Positions 14,849 to 23,094 of a stretch of 28,033 nucleotides of DNA are shown piece after piece (the stretch's first letter is position 1; each line of letters starts with the position of its first letter). The notes under the pieces are model-generated. The model saw only the letters and a list, made by a program, of their open reading frames with translations, did not search any database and had not been told where the DNA came from. A program made the translations under genes and the position numbers. This DNA is from Comamonas_F sp047606565 (GTDB lineage Bacteria > Pseudomonadota > Gammaproteobacteria > Burkholderiales > Burkholderiaceae_C): NCBI GenBank assembly GCA_047606565.1, contig JASGEH010000079.1, positions 1-28,033 of the forward strand. Reading direction: 5' to 3'.

Positions 14849-17800
14849 TCAGCGCAAGTCGAGCTTGATCTCCACGCGCGGCGTCCAGCCGCCTGTCGCC
14901 GGAGCATCTTCCAGGCGCGCCGGGCCGAGGTAGATACGGCTGGCCGGCACGCCGCGGCTCATGAGGTAGCTGCGCACGGCGACGGCGCGCTCTGCGGCCA
15001 CTTTCTGAAGATTCTCCGGCGTGGCCGGGATGTCGGCCATGATCAGTTTTTCCATGTCGGCCACGGGCAGCGACTTGGCCATGCCAATGAGGTTGCGCGG
15101 CTTGTCGACGTCGCTGCGGCGGTAGAGCCGCTCCAGCGCCTGCGCGTAGGCCTCGCCGGTGGGCACCTGCGGTGGGAGCCATTGGCCGGCCGCATCGGCG
15201 GAGGCGGCGGAGGCTGCTGCATCGCCTGTCCCGGCCTGGCCCGCCCCGGCCGTCTGGCCTGCAGGTGGCGAGGCCGCCGGGCGGCCGCTGGCGGCGGCCC
15301 GCGCCACCCGACGCGCGAGTTCGGCGCGCTGGAAATCGACACGTTCGGCCTCGAAGCTGGCGCGTCCGCCCAGGGTGATTTGCAGGCTGGGCCTGTCGAC
15401 CAAGGCCTGGGCAAGCTTGTCGAGCGTGGCCTGGGCCGGCGCGTCCAGCCAGGAGATGCCGGCGCCGAAGGCGATGGCATCTTGCTGCCCCGCCGAGCCG
15501 CCGCTGCCGAAGGCGGAAGTCAGCAGGGAGAAGGGGGCCGTCACCGCCTTGGCCAGCAGACTGCCGACGGCGCGCCAGATCAAGCCGCCGATCGAGAACT
15601 GAGGATCGTTGATCGAGCCGCTGACGGGTAGCTCGACGTCGATGACGCCATTACGGTCGGCCAGCAGGGCCACGGCGAGCTTGACGGGCAGGCTGCTCTC
15701 GCCGGTCTTGTCGCCGAAGGTGAGCTGGTTGAGCACGAGCTTGTTGGTGGCCGTGAGCTGGCCCTGACCGTCGATCTGGTAGCGCACGTCGACATTCAGC
15801 TTGCCGCGCTCGATGCCGTAGCCCGCGTACTTGACGCTGTAGGGCGACAGCGGCGCCAGGTCCAGGTCGCGGACCTGCCCGCGAATGTCGAGCACCAGGG
15901 GCTGCGCCAGCGGATTGAGCTTGCCGCTGATGATCAGTTCGGCCGTTTCCTGGGCCAGGCCCTGCAGTTCGAGGTCGGCCAGTTGCGGCCCGTCCGCCGA
16001 GGGCACCGACGAAATCGCCCCGAGCTTGCCGGTCAACTGGCTGAGGTTGGCCGAATAGTTGGGTCGGACGAACTGGTCGTTGAAGGCGATGCGCCCATTG
16101 ACGATGCGGGTCGGCCCGAGGTTCAGGACCAGCGCCGGATCGGCCGCCCCAGAAGCGGGCGCAGCGGGGCCGGCCGCCGCGGCGCGGGACACCACGGGGC
16201 GGGACGCGGCCGGCGGCGCGGTTGCCTCTGCGTCGGCCTGCGGCTGCGCCAGCTCGGGCGCGGCACCGCCCTCACCCGCCTCTTCCGCATACAGGCCTTG
16301 CAGGTTCAACTGCCCTTGCGGGGTGATGACCAGCCGCGCGAACAGGTCAACCAGGCTGCTGCCGGCGACATTCAGACGAGTGGCGGCACCCGGCGCCATG
16401 GCGAAGTCCACCCCATCGAGCTGCAGGCCGCGCCAGCTGACCAGTTGATGGTCCTGGGCCGCCCATGCGCGGCGGGCCTGCGCGTCCAGAGCCGACGGCC
16501 TGCGCTGGTCGGCGCGCAGCCCCTCGATCTTCGCATCGCCCTTGACGGCGACCCGGGGGCCGGCGGCGAGCTGCTGGTAGCTGGCGCTGCCGGCGAAGGA
16601 GGCATCCGCGCGCCGCACGTCGAGCGCGGCCAGCGCCGGAATGTAGGGCGCCAGCGCATGCAGGGGCAGGCGCTGCAGGTCGACCTTGGCCGCATCGAAT
16701 CGGCGCGGCACGCCGTCGGCGATGTCGCGCGCGTGGCCGCTCAGCTGCACCCGTCCGGCCCGGGCCGAGACCGCCGGCACGCTAGCGACCTCGGCCGACA
16801 ACCGGATCGGGCTGCTCGCCACCGGGCTCGAAGCCCAGGGGCCGACGTCCAGGTCGAGAGCGCGCACGGCGACGCCGACCGCGGGCTGCTGCGCGCCATC
16901 GCTGTAGTGCAGCGTCGCGCCCTTGACGGCAGCCGACCCGATCGACCAGCGCCACGGCGGCGTGGGCGTGGCCGGCATGTCTCGCGCTTTCACGGTCTTC
17001 ACCGCCTTCGACCCCTGCCACCAATCCTCGTACATCCAGCGGCCGTCGCTGCCACGCGAGACCAGCAGCCGAGGCTGCTCCAGTGTCACGGCGCCAAGCT
17101 GCGCGGTGCGCGCCTCGGTGTCGATGCGCGCATCGCGCACGGCCAGACGGCTCCAGCCCGGCTCGGCGACGGCCCCTTGGGTCCGTGCGGCCGACTCGGG
17201 ATGCAGCGCGAAGCCCGCGACGCTGGCCTCGGCCACCTGCACTTGCACGCGATCGCCGCCTTTCCAGGCCAGTTGGCCGTCGAACGACAGCGCGCCTTCG
17301 GGCCGGGCACGCAGGCCCTCTAGATAAGAGCTGACGCCGGCCAGGGCGAAATCATGAACCTGGATGCGCAGATCGGCCTGCTGGTCGGTCCCGCTGCCCT
17401 CGACCTGGATGTGCGCCTGCGCTTGCCGTGCCGCGAAACGCACGGTGGCGGGCGCGGTCATCGGCCAGGCCAGGTCCTGGACGTCGAGCGCGATATCGCC
17501 CAGCGCCAGATCGACTGCCGGCTGCACGCCGGCATCGGCCCAGGCCACCGCGCTGTCGCGCACCACCAGGTGGTCCAGTTGCAGCGCCCAGGCCGCACCA
17601 TCACGCGCCTTGTCACCCGCTTGATCACCGGCCCCGTCACCCGCACGGTCAGCCGGCGCAGCGGTTTTCTCCGTACCAGCGGGCGCGGCGGCCCCGGACT
17701 GCCAGGGCAGACGGCCCGTGGCGTCGCGCGCGAATCGCGCATCGATGCCCTTGATGTCCAGTGCCGAGAGGTGAACGCGCCGTGCGATGGGGTCGAGCCC

Positions 17801-18781
17801 GGCCAGGCTCGCGGTCACGCCCGCGACGGCCACGCTGGAACTACCACCGGCATCGCCCACCCGCGCCTCGTCGAGCTGGAGCGTGCCGGACAGGTCGAGC
17901 TGCGGCTGCGGCCCGTCCTGCTCGAAGGTGAACGCCAGGTCGAGCGAGAGCCGGCCCTGCTCGACGCGCACGGGCAGATCGGACGGCAGGTAGGCGAGAT
18001 AGGGCTCGATCGGCAAGGCATCGAGCCGCAGCCGCGCGGCGGTCTTGCGACTGCTGGCAAACGGCAGGCTCTCGGCCGTGGACTGCACCGGGCGGCCGTC
18101 GAGCAGGAAGGACAACGTGGGCAGCACGGTGACGTCGCGCGCGGAATCGAGCGAACTGATGAAAGGCAGGCCCACGTTCAGCCGATCGACCACGTGCCGC
18201 TGGCCGGACGCGCGGTCCTCGAACGTCAGCTGTCCATCGGTGATCTGGATGTTGTGCAGCGCGAAGCGCGCCGGCGCCTGCGATGGCGCGGCCGGCTCGC
18301 CGCCAGACAGGCGCTGCACCACGTCGTCGAAATCGAATCCGCCCTCGGGCAAGCGCGACACCCGCAGCACCGGACGGTCGACCTGCAGCGCATCGAGCAC
18401 CGGCGCCAGCCGCCACAGCGAGGCCAGGCTCAGGTTGACCAGCAGCCGCTCGACCTGCACCTGCGGCGCGGCAGCCGATGCAGCGGGCCCGGCAGGCGAT
18501 GCACCCGCCACGGCCGGCGCGGCGCCGGGTGCCGCGTCAGGTGCTGCACTAATGACCAGTCCCTTCACCTCCACCGACAGGGTCCACGGGTTGACATCGA
18601 CCGACGCTACCGACACCGTGCGCCCCAGTTCCTGGCTGCCGCGCTCCTCGAGCATGCCGCGCAACAGCGGCGGCAATGCCAGCCAGGCCAGCAAACCATA
18701 GACCGCCAGGCCTGCGGCGACCACGATCAAGGCCCGCGCAAGGGGATGGAAGCGGCGCTGTCGAGGAGGAAGAACTGCCAT
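14849..18781 (-). CDS. DUF748 domain, AsmA-like envelope protein
   Basis: This very large protein has 1310 residues and one N-terminal membrane anchor (about residues 17-37) followed by a long periplasmic part. The start of the periplasmic part (LGRTVSVASVDVNPWTLSVEVKGL) is typical of AsmA/DUF748 proteins, whose repeated beta-strand units form long grooves. Members of the wider AsmA-like superfamily bridge the inner and outer membranes and carry phospholipids; that role here is inference. Ala/Pro-rich low-complexity linkers occur near residues 80-95, 360-390, 845-890 and 1175-1215. The last ~110 residues (LIMADIPATPENLQKVAAERAVAVRSYL) look like the C-terminal segment seen in DUF748 proteins. 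It is transcribed alone and followed by tandem terminators; its upstream region contains a hairpin-dense leader with its own terminator. Confidence 0.85.
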   Translation of the reverse strand: MAVLPPRQRRFHPLARALIVVAAGLAVYGLLAWLALPPLLRGMLEERGSQELGRTVSVASVDVNPWTLSVEVKGLVISAAPDAAPGAAPAVAGASPAGPAASAAAPQVQVERLLVNLSLASLWRLAPVLDALQVDRPVLRVSRLPEGGFDFDDVVQRLSGGEPAAPSQAPARFALHNIQITDGQLTFEDRASGQRHVVDRLNVGLPFISSLDSARDVTVLPTLSFLLDGRPVQSTAESLPFASSRKTAARLRLDALPIEPYLAYLPSDLPVRVEQGRLSLDLAFTFEQDGPQPQLDLSGTLQLDEARVGDAGGSSSVAVAGVTASLAGLDPIARRVHLSALDIKGIDARFARDATGRLPWQSGAAAPAGTEKTAAPADRAGDGAGDQAGDKARDGAAWALQLDHLVVRDSAVAWADAGVQPAVDLALGDIALDVQDLAWPMTAPATVRFAARQAQAHIQVEGSGTDQQADLRIQVHDFALAGVSSYLEGLRARPEGALSFDGQLAWKGGDRVQVQVAEASVAGFALHPESAARTQGAVAEPGWSRLAVRDARIDTEARTAQLGAVTLEQPRLLVSRGSDGRWMYEDWWQGSKAVKTVKARDMPATPTPPWRWSIGSAAVKGATLHYSDGAQQPAVGVAVRALDLDVGPWASSPVASSPIRLSAEVASVPAVSARAGRVQLSGHARDIADGVPRRFDAAKVDLQRLPLHALAPYIPALAALDVRRADASFAGSASYQQLAAGPRVAVKGDAKIEGLRADQRRPSALDAQARRAWAAQDHQLVSWRGLQLDGVDFAMAPGAATRLNVAGSSLVDLFARLVITPQGQLNLQGLYAEEAGEGGAAPELAQPQADAEATAPPAASRPVVSRAAAAGPAAPASGAADPALVLNLGPTRIVNGRIAFNDQFVRPNYSANLSQLTGKLGAISSVPSADGPQLADLELQGLAQETAELIISGKLNPLAQPLVLDIRGQVRDLDLAPLSPYSVKYAGYGIERGKLNVDVRYQIDGQGQLTATNKLVLNQLTFGDKTGESSLPVKLAVALLADRNGVIDVELPVSGSINDPQFSIGGLIWRAVGSLLAKAVTAPFSLLTSAFGSGGSAGQQDAIAFGAGISWLDAPAQATLDKLAQALVDRPSLQITLGGRASFEAERVDFQRAELARRVARAAASGRPAASPPAGQTAGAGQAGTGDAAASAASADAAGQWLPPQVPTGEAYAQALERLYRRSDVDKPRNLIGMAKSLPVADMEKLIMADIPATPENLQKVAAERAVAVRSYLMSRGVPASRIYLGPARLEDAPATGGWTPRVEIKLDLR

Positions 18782-18889
18782 CGGTATTTCGAGCCATCAC
18801 AAGAGATGGCCTCGATCATGCCACGCAAGCACCGCCCCCGCGGAACTTCAGCCAGCAACGCAAGCCCGCGTCAAGAGGGGCAAAAGGAA

Positions 18890-18944
18890 AAGAAAAGAAA
18901 AAGAAAGAAAAGGAAAGCCCGGCGAGCGCAATGCCCGCCGGGCT
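18890..18944 (-). terminator. Leftward terminator-like hairpin with pyrimidine-rich tail, upstream of the DUF748 gene
   Basis: On the minus strand AGCCCGGCG (18944-18936), an 11-nt loop, and CGCCGGGCT (18924-18916) form a perfect 9-bp stem followed by a long T/C tract. It stands 135 bp before the DUF748 ATG. It therefore either ends a separate small RNA or acts as an attenuator in the DUF748 leader. The tail has interspersed C, so strength is uncertain. Confidence 0.65.
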
Positions 18945-19216
18945 GGATGGCGGCCTTATCGGCCATGTGCCATCGGCTGAGCCGGCGGGCGGATGATGGG
19001 CGCCCGCGCGACCGAAGACCATCACGGTCTTCAAGATGGACCGATCGCGAGATCGGTCGCTGTCCCCAGAGAGGAGACAGCCCCAACGTTACGCCGGCCA
19101 CGGGTCGGGCGCCAATCGATTTTGTCACTCTGAAAACCGATATTGGTCGGCAATCTTTATGGGCATGGCGGGCAGCCGGCATGCCCCCTCACCGCCTCGA
19201 TCCCTCCTCAAAACTA
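18905..19216 (-). ncRNA. Candidate structured RNA or attenuated leader of the DUF748 gene
   Basis: Read leftward from about 19216, ten consecutive stems occur: 19186-19180/19167-19161, 19146-19142 with 19139-19133/19123-19117 and 19116-19112, a GC-rich CGCC/GGCG pair near 19110-19092, 19080-19073/19067-19060, 19058-19052/19045-19039, 19032-19026/19020-19014, 19007-19001/18991-18985, 18984-18974, 18964-18952, and the terminator stem 18944-18916. Two stems contain a G-U pair on the minus strand that would be an A-C mismatch on the plus strand, which favours leftward transcription. A perfect TATAAT (minus strand, 19228-19223) precedes it, with a weak -35. It matches no RNA family that I recognise. 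Confidence 0.5.
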
Positions 19217-19222
19217 CTTTTA

Positions 19223-19277
19223 ATTATAAAAATTCACATCGATATAATTGACTTGTTATTTGAAGGAATTTTAGAAT
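19223..19277. promoter_or_regulatory. AT-rich divergent promoter island
   Basis: Rightward: TTGACT (19248-19253), an 18-bp spacer and TAGAAT (19272-19277) make a good sigma-70 promoter with a start near 19284, upstream of the lytic transglycosylase. Leftward: TATAAT (19228-19223 on the minus strand) is a perfect -10 but its -35 (TCAATT) is poor. The island is sharply AT-rich compared with the GC-rich flanks. Confidence 0.62.
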
Positions 19278-19283
19278 CCGCCC

Positions 19284-19470
19284 ACTCTGACGAGCCGATG
19301 GTCTGTATCGGCTCCCGCTCTCCGTCTTTTTCCTACAGACACCTCTTGCCGCCGGCCCCTCAGGACCGGCGCGATCTGCCCGCGACGCCGGCTTGGCGTC
19401 CCTCGCTGCGGGCAGTGTCCTCACGATCGTGAGGCCTGTGCCGCCTGGCCCGGGCCCACGCCAAAAAAGG
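19284..19470 (+). promoter_or_regulatory. Hairpin-rich 5' leader of the lytic transglycosylase gene
   Basis: Downstream of the predicted start come four successive structures. They are GAGCCGAT/ATCGGCTC (19292-19314), GCCGG/CCGGC (19351-19370), TGCCCGC/GCGGGCA (19377-19414) enclosing ACGCC/GGCGT (19385-19399), and the 16-bp perfect palindrome made of CCTCACGA and TCGTGAGG (19419-19434). The roughly 195-nt leader is long for an ordinary gene. Whether it is regulatory cannot be decided from one sequence. Confidence 0.4.
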
Positions 19471-19479
19471 ATGTTCTCC

Positions 19480-20358
19480 ATGAACCATTCAAGCAAGCTG
19501 GTCCAGGGCCTGCGCATCTTCACGATGGATGTGGCCCACGGCTTCTTCCGCATCTGCCACAACGGACTGGCTGTTCTGGGCCTGGCCCTGGCCGTCAGCG
19601 TGGTCACGCTGCTGGCCCGCCCCGACCTGCGGCGCAACGGCGAAAGCCACCTGATGGGCTGGCTGCAAAACCGCCATACCGCCGCGCAGATCGCCGCCTC
19701 CGGCATGACGCCCGAGCCCGACGTGGTCGAACGCGTGCGCGCGGCCGACCCCACGTCGCTGACGCGGCAGCAGGCCTCGGTCACGCAGTGGCTGAGCAAG
19801 AAATACCGCGTCGCGCCCGAGCCACTGAGCGTGCTGGTGACCGAGGCCTGGAACGTCGGCGCCAACGTCAAGCTCGACCCCACGCTGATCCTGGCTGTGA
19901 TGGCCGTCGAGTCGCGTTTCAACCCCTTCTCGCAAAGCCCGGTGGGCGCGCAGGGCCTGATGCAGGTGATGACGCGCGTGCACACCGAGAAATACGGCTA
20001 CTTCGGCGGCGACCTGGCCGCCTTCGACCCGGTGGCCAACCTGCGCGTGGGCATCAAGGTGCTGCAGGACTGCGTGAAGAACAGCGGCTCCATCGAAGGC
20101 GGCCTGCGCTGCTACGTGGGCGCGGGCGGCCACGGCAATGACGGCGGCTACGTCGTCAAGGTGATCGCTGAGTACCAGCGCCTGCGCCAGGTCGCCGGCG
20201 GCCAGGCGCCGCGCATGATGGCGCCGCTGAAGGCACCGCCGGTCATCCGCGAGCTGCCCGTGCCCAATACAGACAAGCCCGCGCTGGAAGCCGAAACGCG
20301 CCCGCAGCACCAGCAGCCCGCCGCGCCCCAGTCCAGCACCCTGGTCGCCAACTCCTGA
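19480..20358 (+). CDS. Membrane-anchored lytic transglycosylase (SLT domain)
   Basis: This enzyme cleaves the glycan strands of peptidoglycan, leaving anhydromuramic ends. The product has 292 residues from the ATG at 19480, which has AAGG nine bases upstream; the ATG at 19471 directly abuts that AAGG and is less likely. One membrane segment spans about residues 28-46, placing the catalytic part in the periplasm. The SLT domain spans about 125-235, with the catalytic Glu144 in MAVESRFNPFSQS followed by GAQGLMQVM. The C-terminus (about 245-292) is a Pro/Gln-rich tail. It is monocistronic behind a long structured leader, and convergence with peptidoglycan or pilus assembly is possible but unproven. 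Confidence 0.9.
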   Translation: MNHSSKLVQGLRIFTMDVAHGFFRICHNGLAVLGLALAVSVVTLLARPDLRRNGESHLMGWLQNRHTAAQIAASGMTPEPDVVERVRAADPTSLTRQQASVTQWLSKKYRVAPEPLSVLVTEAWNVGANVKLDPTLILAVMAVESRFNPFSQSPVGAQGLMQVMTRVHTEKYGYFGGDLAAFDPVANLRVGIKVLQDCVKNSGSIEGGLRCYVGAGGHGNDGGYVVKVIAEYQRLRQVAGGQAPRMMAPLKAPPVIRELPVPNTDKPALEAETRPQHQQPAAPQSSTLVANS

Positions 20359-20363
20359 TCCCG

Positions 20364-20379
20364 CCGGCCCCTGGGCCGG
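20364..20379. terminator. GC-rich stem-loop after the transglycosylase gene
   Basis: CCGGCCC (20364-20370) and GGGCCGG (20373-20379) form a compact stem 5 bp after the stop codon. There is no T-run, so it is at best a weak or Rho-assisted terminator. Confidence 0.3.
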
Positions 20380-20399
20380 GCGCGGGCCATCAGTTACAC

Positions 20400-20609
20400 T
20401 TGCGGTCGCGCGCGACTGGCGATTAGACGATCGGACCAATGGGCTTTGACGCCCGGCCTCGTCGAGGTGGATCACCACCGGGAAGCGCGCCACGCCCGCA
20501 CCGGTCGCCTCGACCGGCCTGGCCGTGTTCAAGCCGTTCGCCTGGGTAGCCCTTGTCACCGCCGCATGCCGTGCGGCAGCAAGGCGCCGTGTCTCTGAAG
20601 GACTGCCAC
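20400..20609 (+). promoter_or_regulatory. glyA upstream region with weak promoter and stems
   Basis: TTGCGG (20400-20405), an 18-bp spacer and TAGACG (20424-20429) make a weak promoter candidate. The ~175-nt leader that would follow contains GGGC/GCCC (20441-20454), CCGGTCG-CCT-CGACCGG (20501-20517) and GCCGCA/TGCGGC (20561-20577). I see no conserved core of the glycine or THF riboswitch. AAGGAC at 20598-20603 serves as the ribosome-binding site of glyA. Confidence 0.35.
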
Positions 20610-21854
20610 ATGTACGATCGCAACATCCTCGTCGAACAAGCCGACGCCGAAATCTGGGCCGCCATCCAGGCCGAGAACACCCGCCAGGAACAGCACATCG
20701 AGCTGATCGCCAGCGAAAACTATGCCTCGCCGGCCGTGATGGCCGCGCAGGGCTCGCAATTCACCAACAAGTACGCCGAAGGCTACCCGGGCCGCCGCTA
20801 CTACGGCGGCTGCGAATACGCCGACGTGGTCGAGCAACTGGCCATCGATCGCGTCAAGCAGTTGTTCGGCGCCGAAGCCGCCAACGTGCAGCCCAACTCC
20901 GGTTCGCAGGCCAACCAGGCCGTGCTGCTGGCCTTCCTCAAGCCCGGCGACACCATCCTGGGCATGAGCCTGGCCGAAGGCGGCCACCTGACACACGGCA
21001 TGCCGCTGAACATGTCGGGCAAGTGGTTCAACGTCGTCTCCTACGGCCTCAACGCCCAGGAGGAAATCGACTACGACGCGCTGGAAAAGAAGGCGCACGA
21101 GTCGCGTCCCAAGCTGATCATCGCCGGGGCCTCGGCCTATGCGCTGCGCATCGACTTCGAGCGCTTCGCCAAGATCGCCAAGGACGTCGGCGCCATCCTG
21201 TGGGTCGACATCGCCCATTACGCCGGACTGGTCGCCGCTGGCGTCTACCCCAACCCGGTGCCGTATGCCGACGTGGTCACATCCACCACCCACAAGAGCC
21301 TGCGCGGCCCGCGCGGCGGCATCATCCTGATGAAGGCCGAGCACGAGAAGGCCATCAACAGCGCCATCTTCCCCGGCCTGCAGGGCGGCCCGCTGGTGCA
21401 CGTCATCGCCGCCAAGGCCGTGGCCTTCAAGGAAGCGCTGTCGCCCGCGTTCAAGACCTACCAGGAGCAGGTCGCCAAGAACGCCCACGTGCTCGCCGAG
21501 ACCCTGGCCCAGCGCGGCCTGCGCATCGTCAGCGGCCGCACCGAAAGCCACGTCATGCTGGTCGACCTGCGCGCCAAGGGCATCACCGGCAAGGCCGCCG
21601 AGGCGGCGCTGGGCCTGGCCCACATCACCATCAACAAGAACTCTATCCCGAACGACCCCGAAAAGCCGTTCGTGACCAGCGGCATCCGCGTGGGCACGCC
21701 GGCCATCACCACGCGCGGCTTCAAGGAAGAGGAAACCCGCATCACGGCCAATCTGCTGGCCGACGTACTGGAGCACCCGACCGACGAGGCCCACCTCGCC
21801 GCGGTGCGCGCCCAGGTGCATGCGCTGACCTCGCGCTTTCCGGTCTACAAGTAA
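20610..21854 (+). CDS. glyA: Serine hydroxymethyltransferase
   Basis: This cytoplasmic PLP enzyme interconverts serine and glycine with tetrahydrofolate, supplying one-carbon units. The product has 414 residues, normal for bacterial GlyA. The N-terminal block has ELIASENYAS (31-40). The PLP-binding Lys229 lies in TTHKSLRGPRGG, the family signature. The start at 20610 is preceded by AAGGAC at a good distance. It is followed 21 bp later by nrdR, a gene order common in proteobacteria. Confidence 0.97.
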   Translation: MYDRNILVEQADAEIWAAIQAENTRQEQHIELIASENYASPAVMAAQGSQFTNKYAEGYPGRRYYGGCEYADVVEQLAIDRVKQLFGAEAANVQPNSGSQANQAVLLAFLKPGDTILGMSLAEGGHLTHGMPLNMSGKWFNVVSYGLNAQEEIDYDALEKKAHESRPKLIIAGASAYALRIDFERFAKIAKDVGAILWVDIAHYAGLVAAGVYPNPVPYADVVTSTTHKSLRGPRGGIILMKAEHEKAINSAIFPGLQGGPLVHVIAAKAVAFKEALSPAFKTYQEQVAKNAHVLAETLAQRGLRIVSGRTESHVMLVDLRAKGITGKAAEAALGLAHITINKNSIPNDPEKPFVTSGIRVGTPAITTRGFKEEETRITANLLADVLEHPTDEAHLAAVRAQVHALTSRFPVYK

Positions 21855-21875
21855 GCCGGCCATCCGGAGCCCGCG

Positions 21876-22328
21876 ATGAAATGCCCCTTCTGCAGCCACC
21901 TCGAAACCCAGGTGGTGGAGACTCGCGTGGCCGAGGAAGGTGGCTTCATCCGCCGGCGCCGGCAGTGCGCGGCCTGCGACAAGCGCTTCACCACCTACGA
22001 GCGCCCCGAGGTGGTGATGCCCATGGTCATCAAGAAGGACGGCAGCCGCGTCGACTTCGACAGCGGCAAGATCCGCGCCTCCATGGCGCTGGCGCTGCGC
22101 AAGCGCCCGGTCAGCATCGAGCAGATCGACAACGCCATCGACCACATCGAGCACCAGGTGCTGAGCACCGGCTCGCGCGAGATCGCCTCGGCGCGGCTGG
22201 GCGATTTCGTCATGGCCGCGCTCAAGAGCCTCGACAAGGTCGGCTACGTGCGCTTCGCCTCGGTCTACCGCAGCTTCAAGGACACCGACGAGTTCCGCCG
22301 GCTGCTCGAAGAAGACCTGTCGTCCTGA
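21876..22328 (+). CDS. nrdR: Transcriptional repressor NrdR
   Basis: NrdR represses ribonucleotide reductase genes and senses ATP/dATP. The 150-residue protein has an N-terminal zinc ribbon with Cys3, Cys6, Cys31 and Cys34 (CPFC and CAAC). An ATP-cone domain spans about 49-139 (MVIKKDGSRVDFDSGKI). The length is typical. It lies 21 bp after glyA and is probably co-transcribed. No NrdR box is seen in the window, so its targets are elsewhere. Confidence 0.97.
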   Translation: MKCPFCSHLETQVVETRVAEEGGFIRRRRQCAACDKRFTTYERPEVVMPMVIKKDGSRVDFDSGKIRASMALALRKRPVSIEQIDNAIDHIEHQVLSTGSREIASARLGDFVMAALKSLDKVGYVRFASVYRSFKDTDEFRRLLEEDLSS

Positions 22329-22484
22329 TCGCCCGCAAGCGCCCGGCCGCGTGCCGCGCGGCTGCTTCCGCCGCGCGTACCACCGCCGCCCGTCGCCCCG
22401 ATCTGCCATTCGTCGCGCCGCGCTGGGCCGCTGCGCTCGTCGCCCCTAGATTGAGGCCCGGTTTCATTCTGGCGTGAGGAGCGC

Positions 22485-23084
22485 ATGCATCAGCGACACG
22501 GTCGGCGACATCGTCTGCGGCGGCAGGCCGGCTTCACCTTGCTCGAAGTCCTGGTCGCCATCATCGTGCTGTCCTTCGGCATGCTGGGGCTGGCCGGCTT
22601 GCAGGCGACCTCGCTCAAGGTCGGCCGCGAGGCCGGCATGCAGGCCATCGCGGTCCAGTTCGCGCGCGAGTACGGCGAGTTCTTGCGCAACAACCCGCAC
22701 ATCGCCAGCCAAGCCACCGCGACCGGCAACCCCTACCTCATCGCGGAAACCGGCGAGGCGCCCGAAGCGCTGCCCACAAGCTGCCATGCGGCCCCCTGCA
22801 CCGCCACCGAACTGGCCGCATGGGAAAGCGCCGAATGGCAGCGCCGGCTGCTCGCGGCCCTGCCCTCGGCGCGGCTGGCCGTGTGCTTCGACAGCGCCCC
22901 CTACGACACCGCCGGCCAGCCGCAATGGCCTTGCACGGACGCGGGCAGCGGCCAACAGCCCATCGCCGTGAAGATCGGCTGGCCGCGCGCCTCGACGCAA
23001 ACCGGCGCAACGGCCATCGAGCACGCCAGCGAGCGCCCCGGCGTGGTCCAGGTGGTGCTGCCCGGCGGCGTGGGCGCCTCGTGA
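22485..23084 (+). CDS. pilV: Type IV pilus minor pilin/modification protein PilV
   Basis: This inner-membrane prepilin is processed by PilD and joins the minor-pilin complex that primes pilus assembly. The product has 199 residues. A basic leader of 16 residues ends in Gly16, followed by FTLLEVLVAIIVLS, with Phe+1 and Glu+5 of the class III signal and a hydrophobic helix. Four cysteines lie in the C-terminal half. GAGGA-like bases at 22476-22480 precede the ATG. It opens the pilV-pilW-pilX-pilY1 operon; no fimT gene lies upstream of it in this window. Confidence 0.88.
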   Translation: MHQRHGRRHRLRRQAGFTLLEVLVAIIVLSFGMLGLAGLQATSLKVGREAGMQAIAVQFAREYGEFLRNNPHIASQATATGNPYLIAETGEAPEALPTSCHAAPCTATELAAWESAEWQRRLLAALPSARLAVCFDSAPYDTAGQPQWPCTDAGSGQQPIAVKIGWPRASTQTGATAIEHASERPGVVQVVLPGGVGAS

Positions 23085-23094
23085 CGGGACGGCG

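Larger units (their letters stand above)
18782..19479. other. 698-bp non-coding region with divergent promoters and dense hairpins
   Basis: No credible gene lies here. Left to right it holds the DUF748 upstream region, a 36-nt purine tract (18882-18917), a leftward terminator, nine further stems up to 19186, an AT-rich promoter island (about 19205-19280), and a second run of hairpins leading into the lytic transglycosylase gene. Open frames crossing the terminator translate its stem and U-tract into Gly/Arg then Phe/Leu runs, a hallmark of spurious frames. Confidence 0.7.

Noticed and set aside
18871..19182. A 103-codon minus-strand frame beginning after GAGGAGG-like bases
   Set aside because: It reads through the terminator stem and its pyrimidine tail (Gly/Ala/Arg then Phe/Leu runs) and through several perfect hairpins, so RNA structure explains the sequence better than protein. 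A small peptide cannot be fully excluded.
18905..19216. Housekeeping RNA (RNase P, tmRNA, 6S, 4.5S) for the structured segment
   Set aside because: Conserved core sequences of these RNAs as I know them are absent.
17354..19432. A 692-codon open frame on the plus strand, antisense to the DUF748 gene
   Set aside because: Its translation is Arg/Gly/His/Gln-rich without domains and it runs opposite to a well-supported gene; high-GC DNA opens such frames. It also runs through the non-coding hairpin region.
20430..20609. Glycine or tetrahydrofolate riboswitch before glyA
   Set aside because: I could not find the conserved core bases; only generic stems are present.
20556..22409. A 617-codon minus-strand open frame opposite glyA and nrdR
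   Set aside because: glyA and nrdR are certain on the other strand; the antisense product has no recognisable motif.
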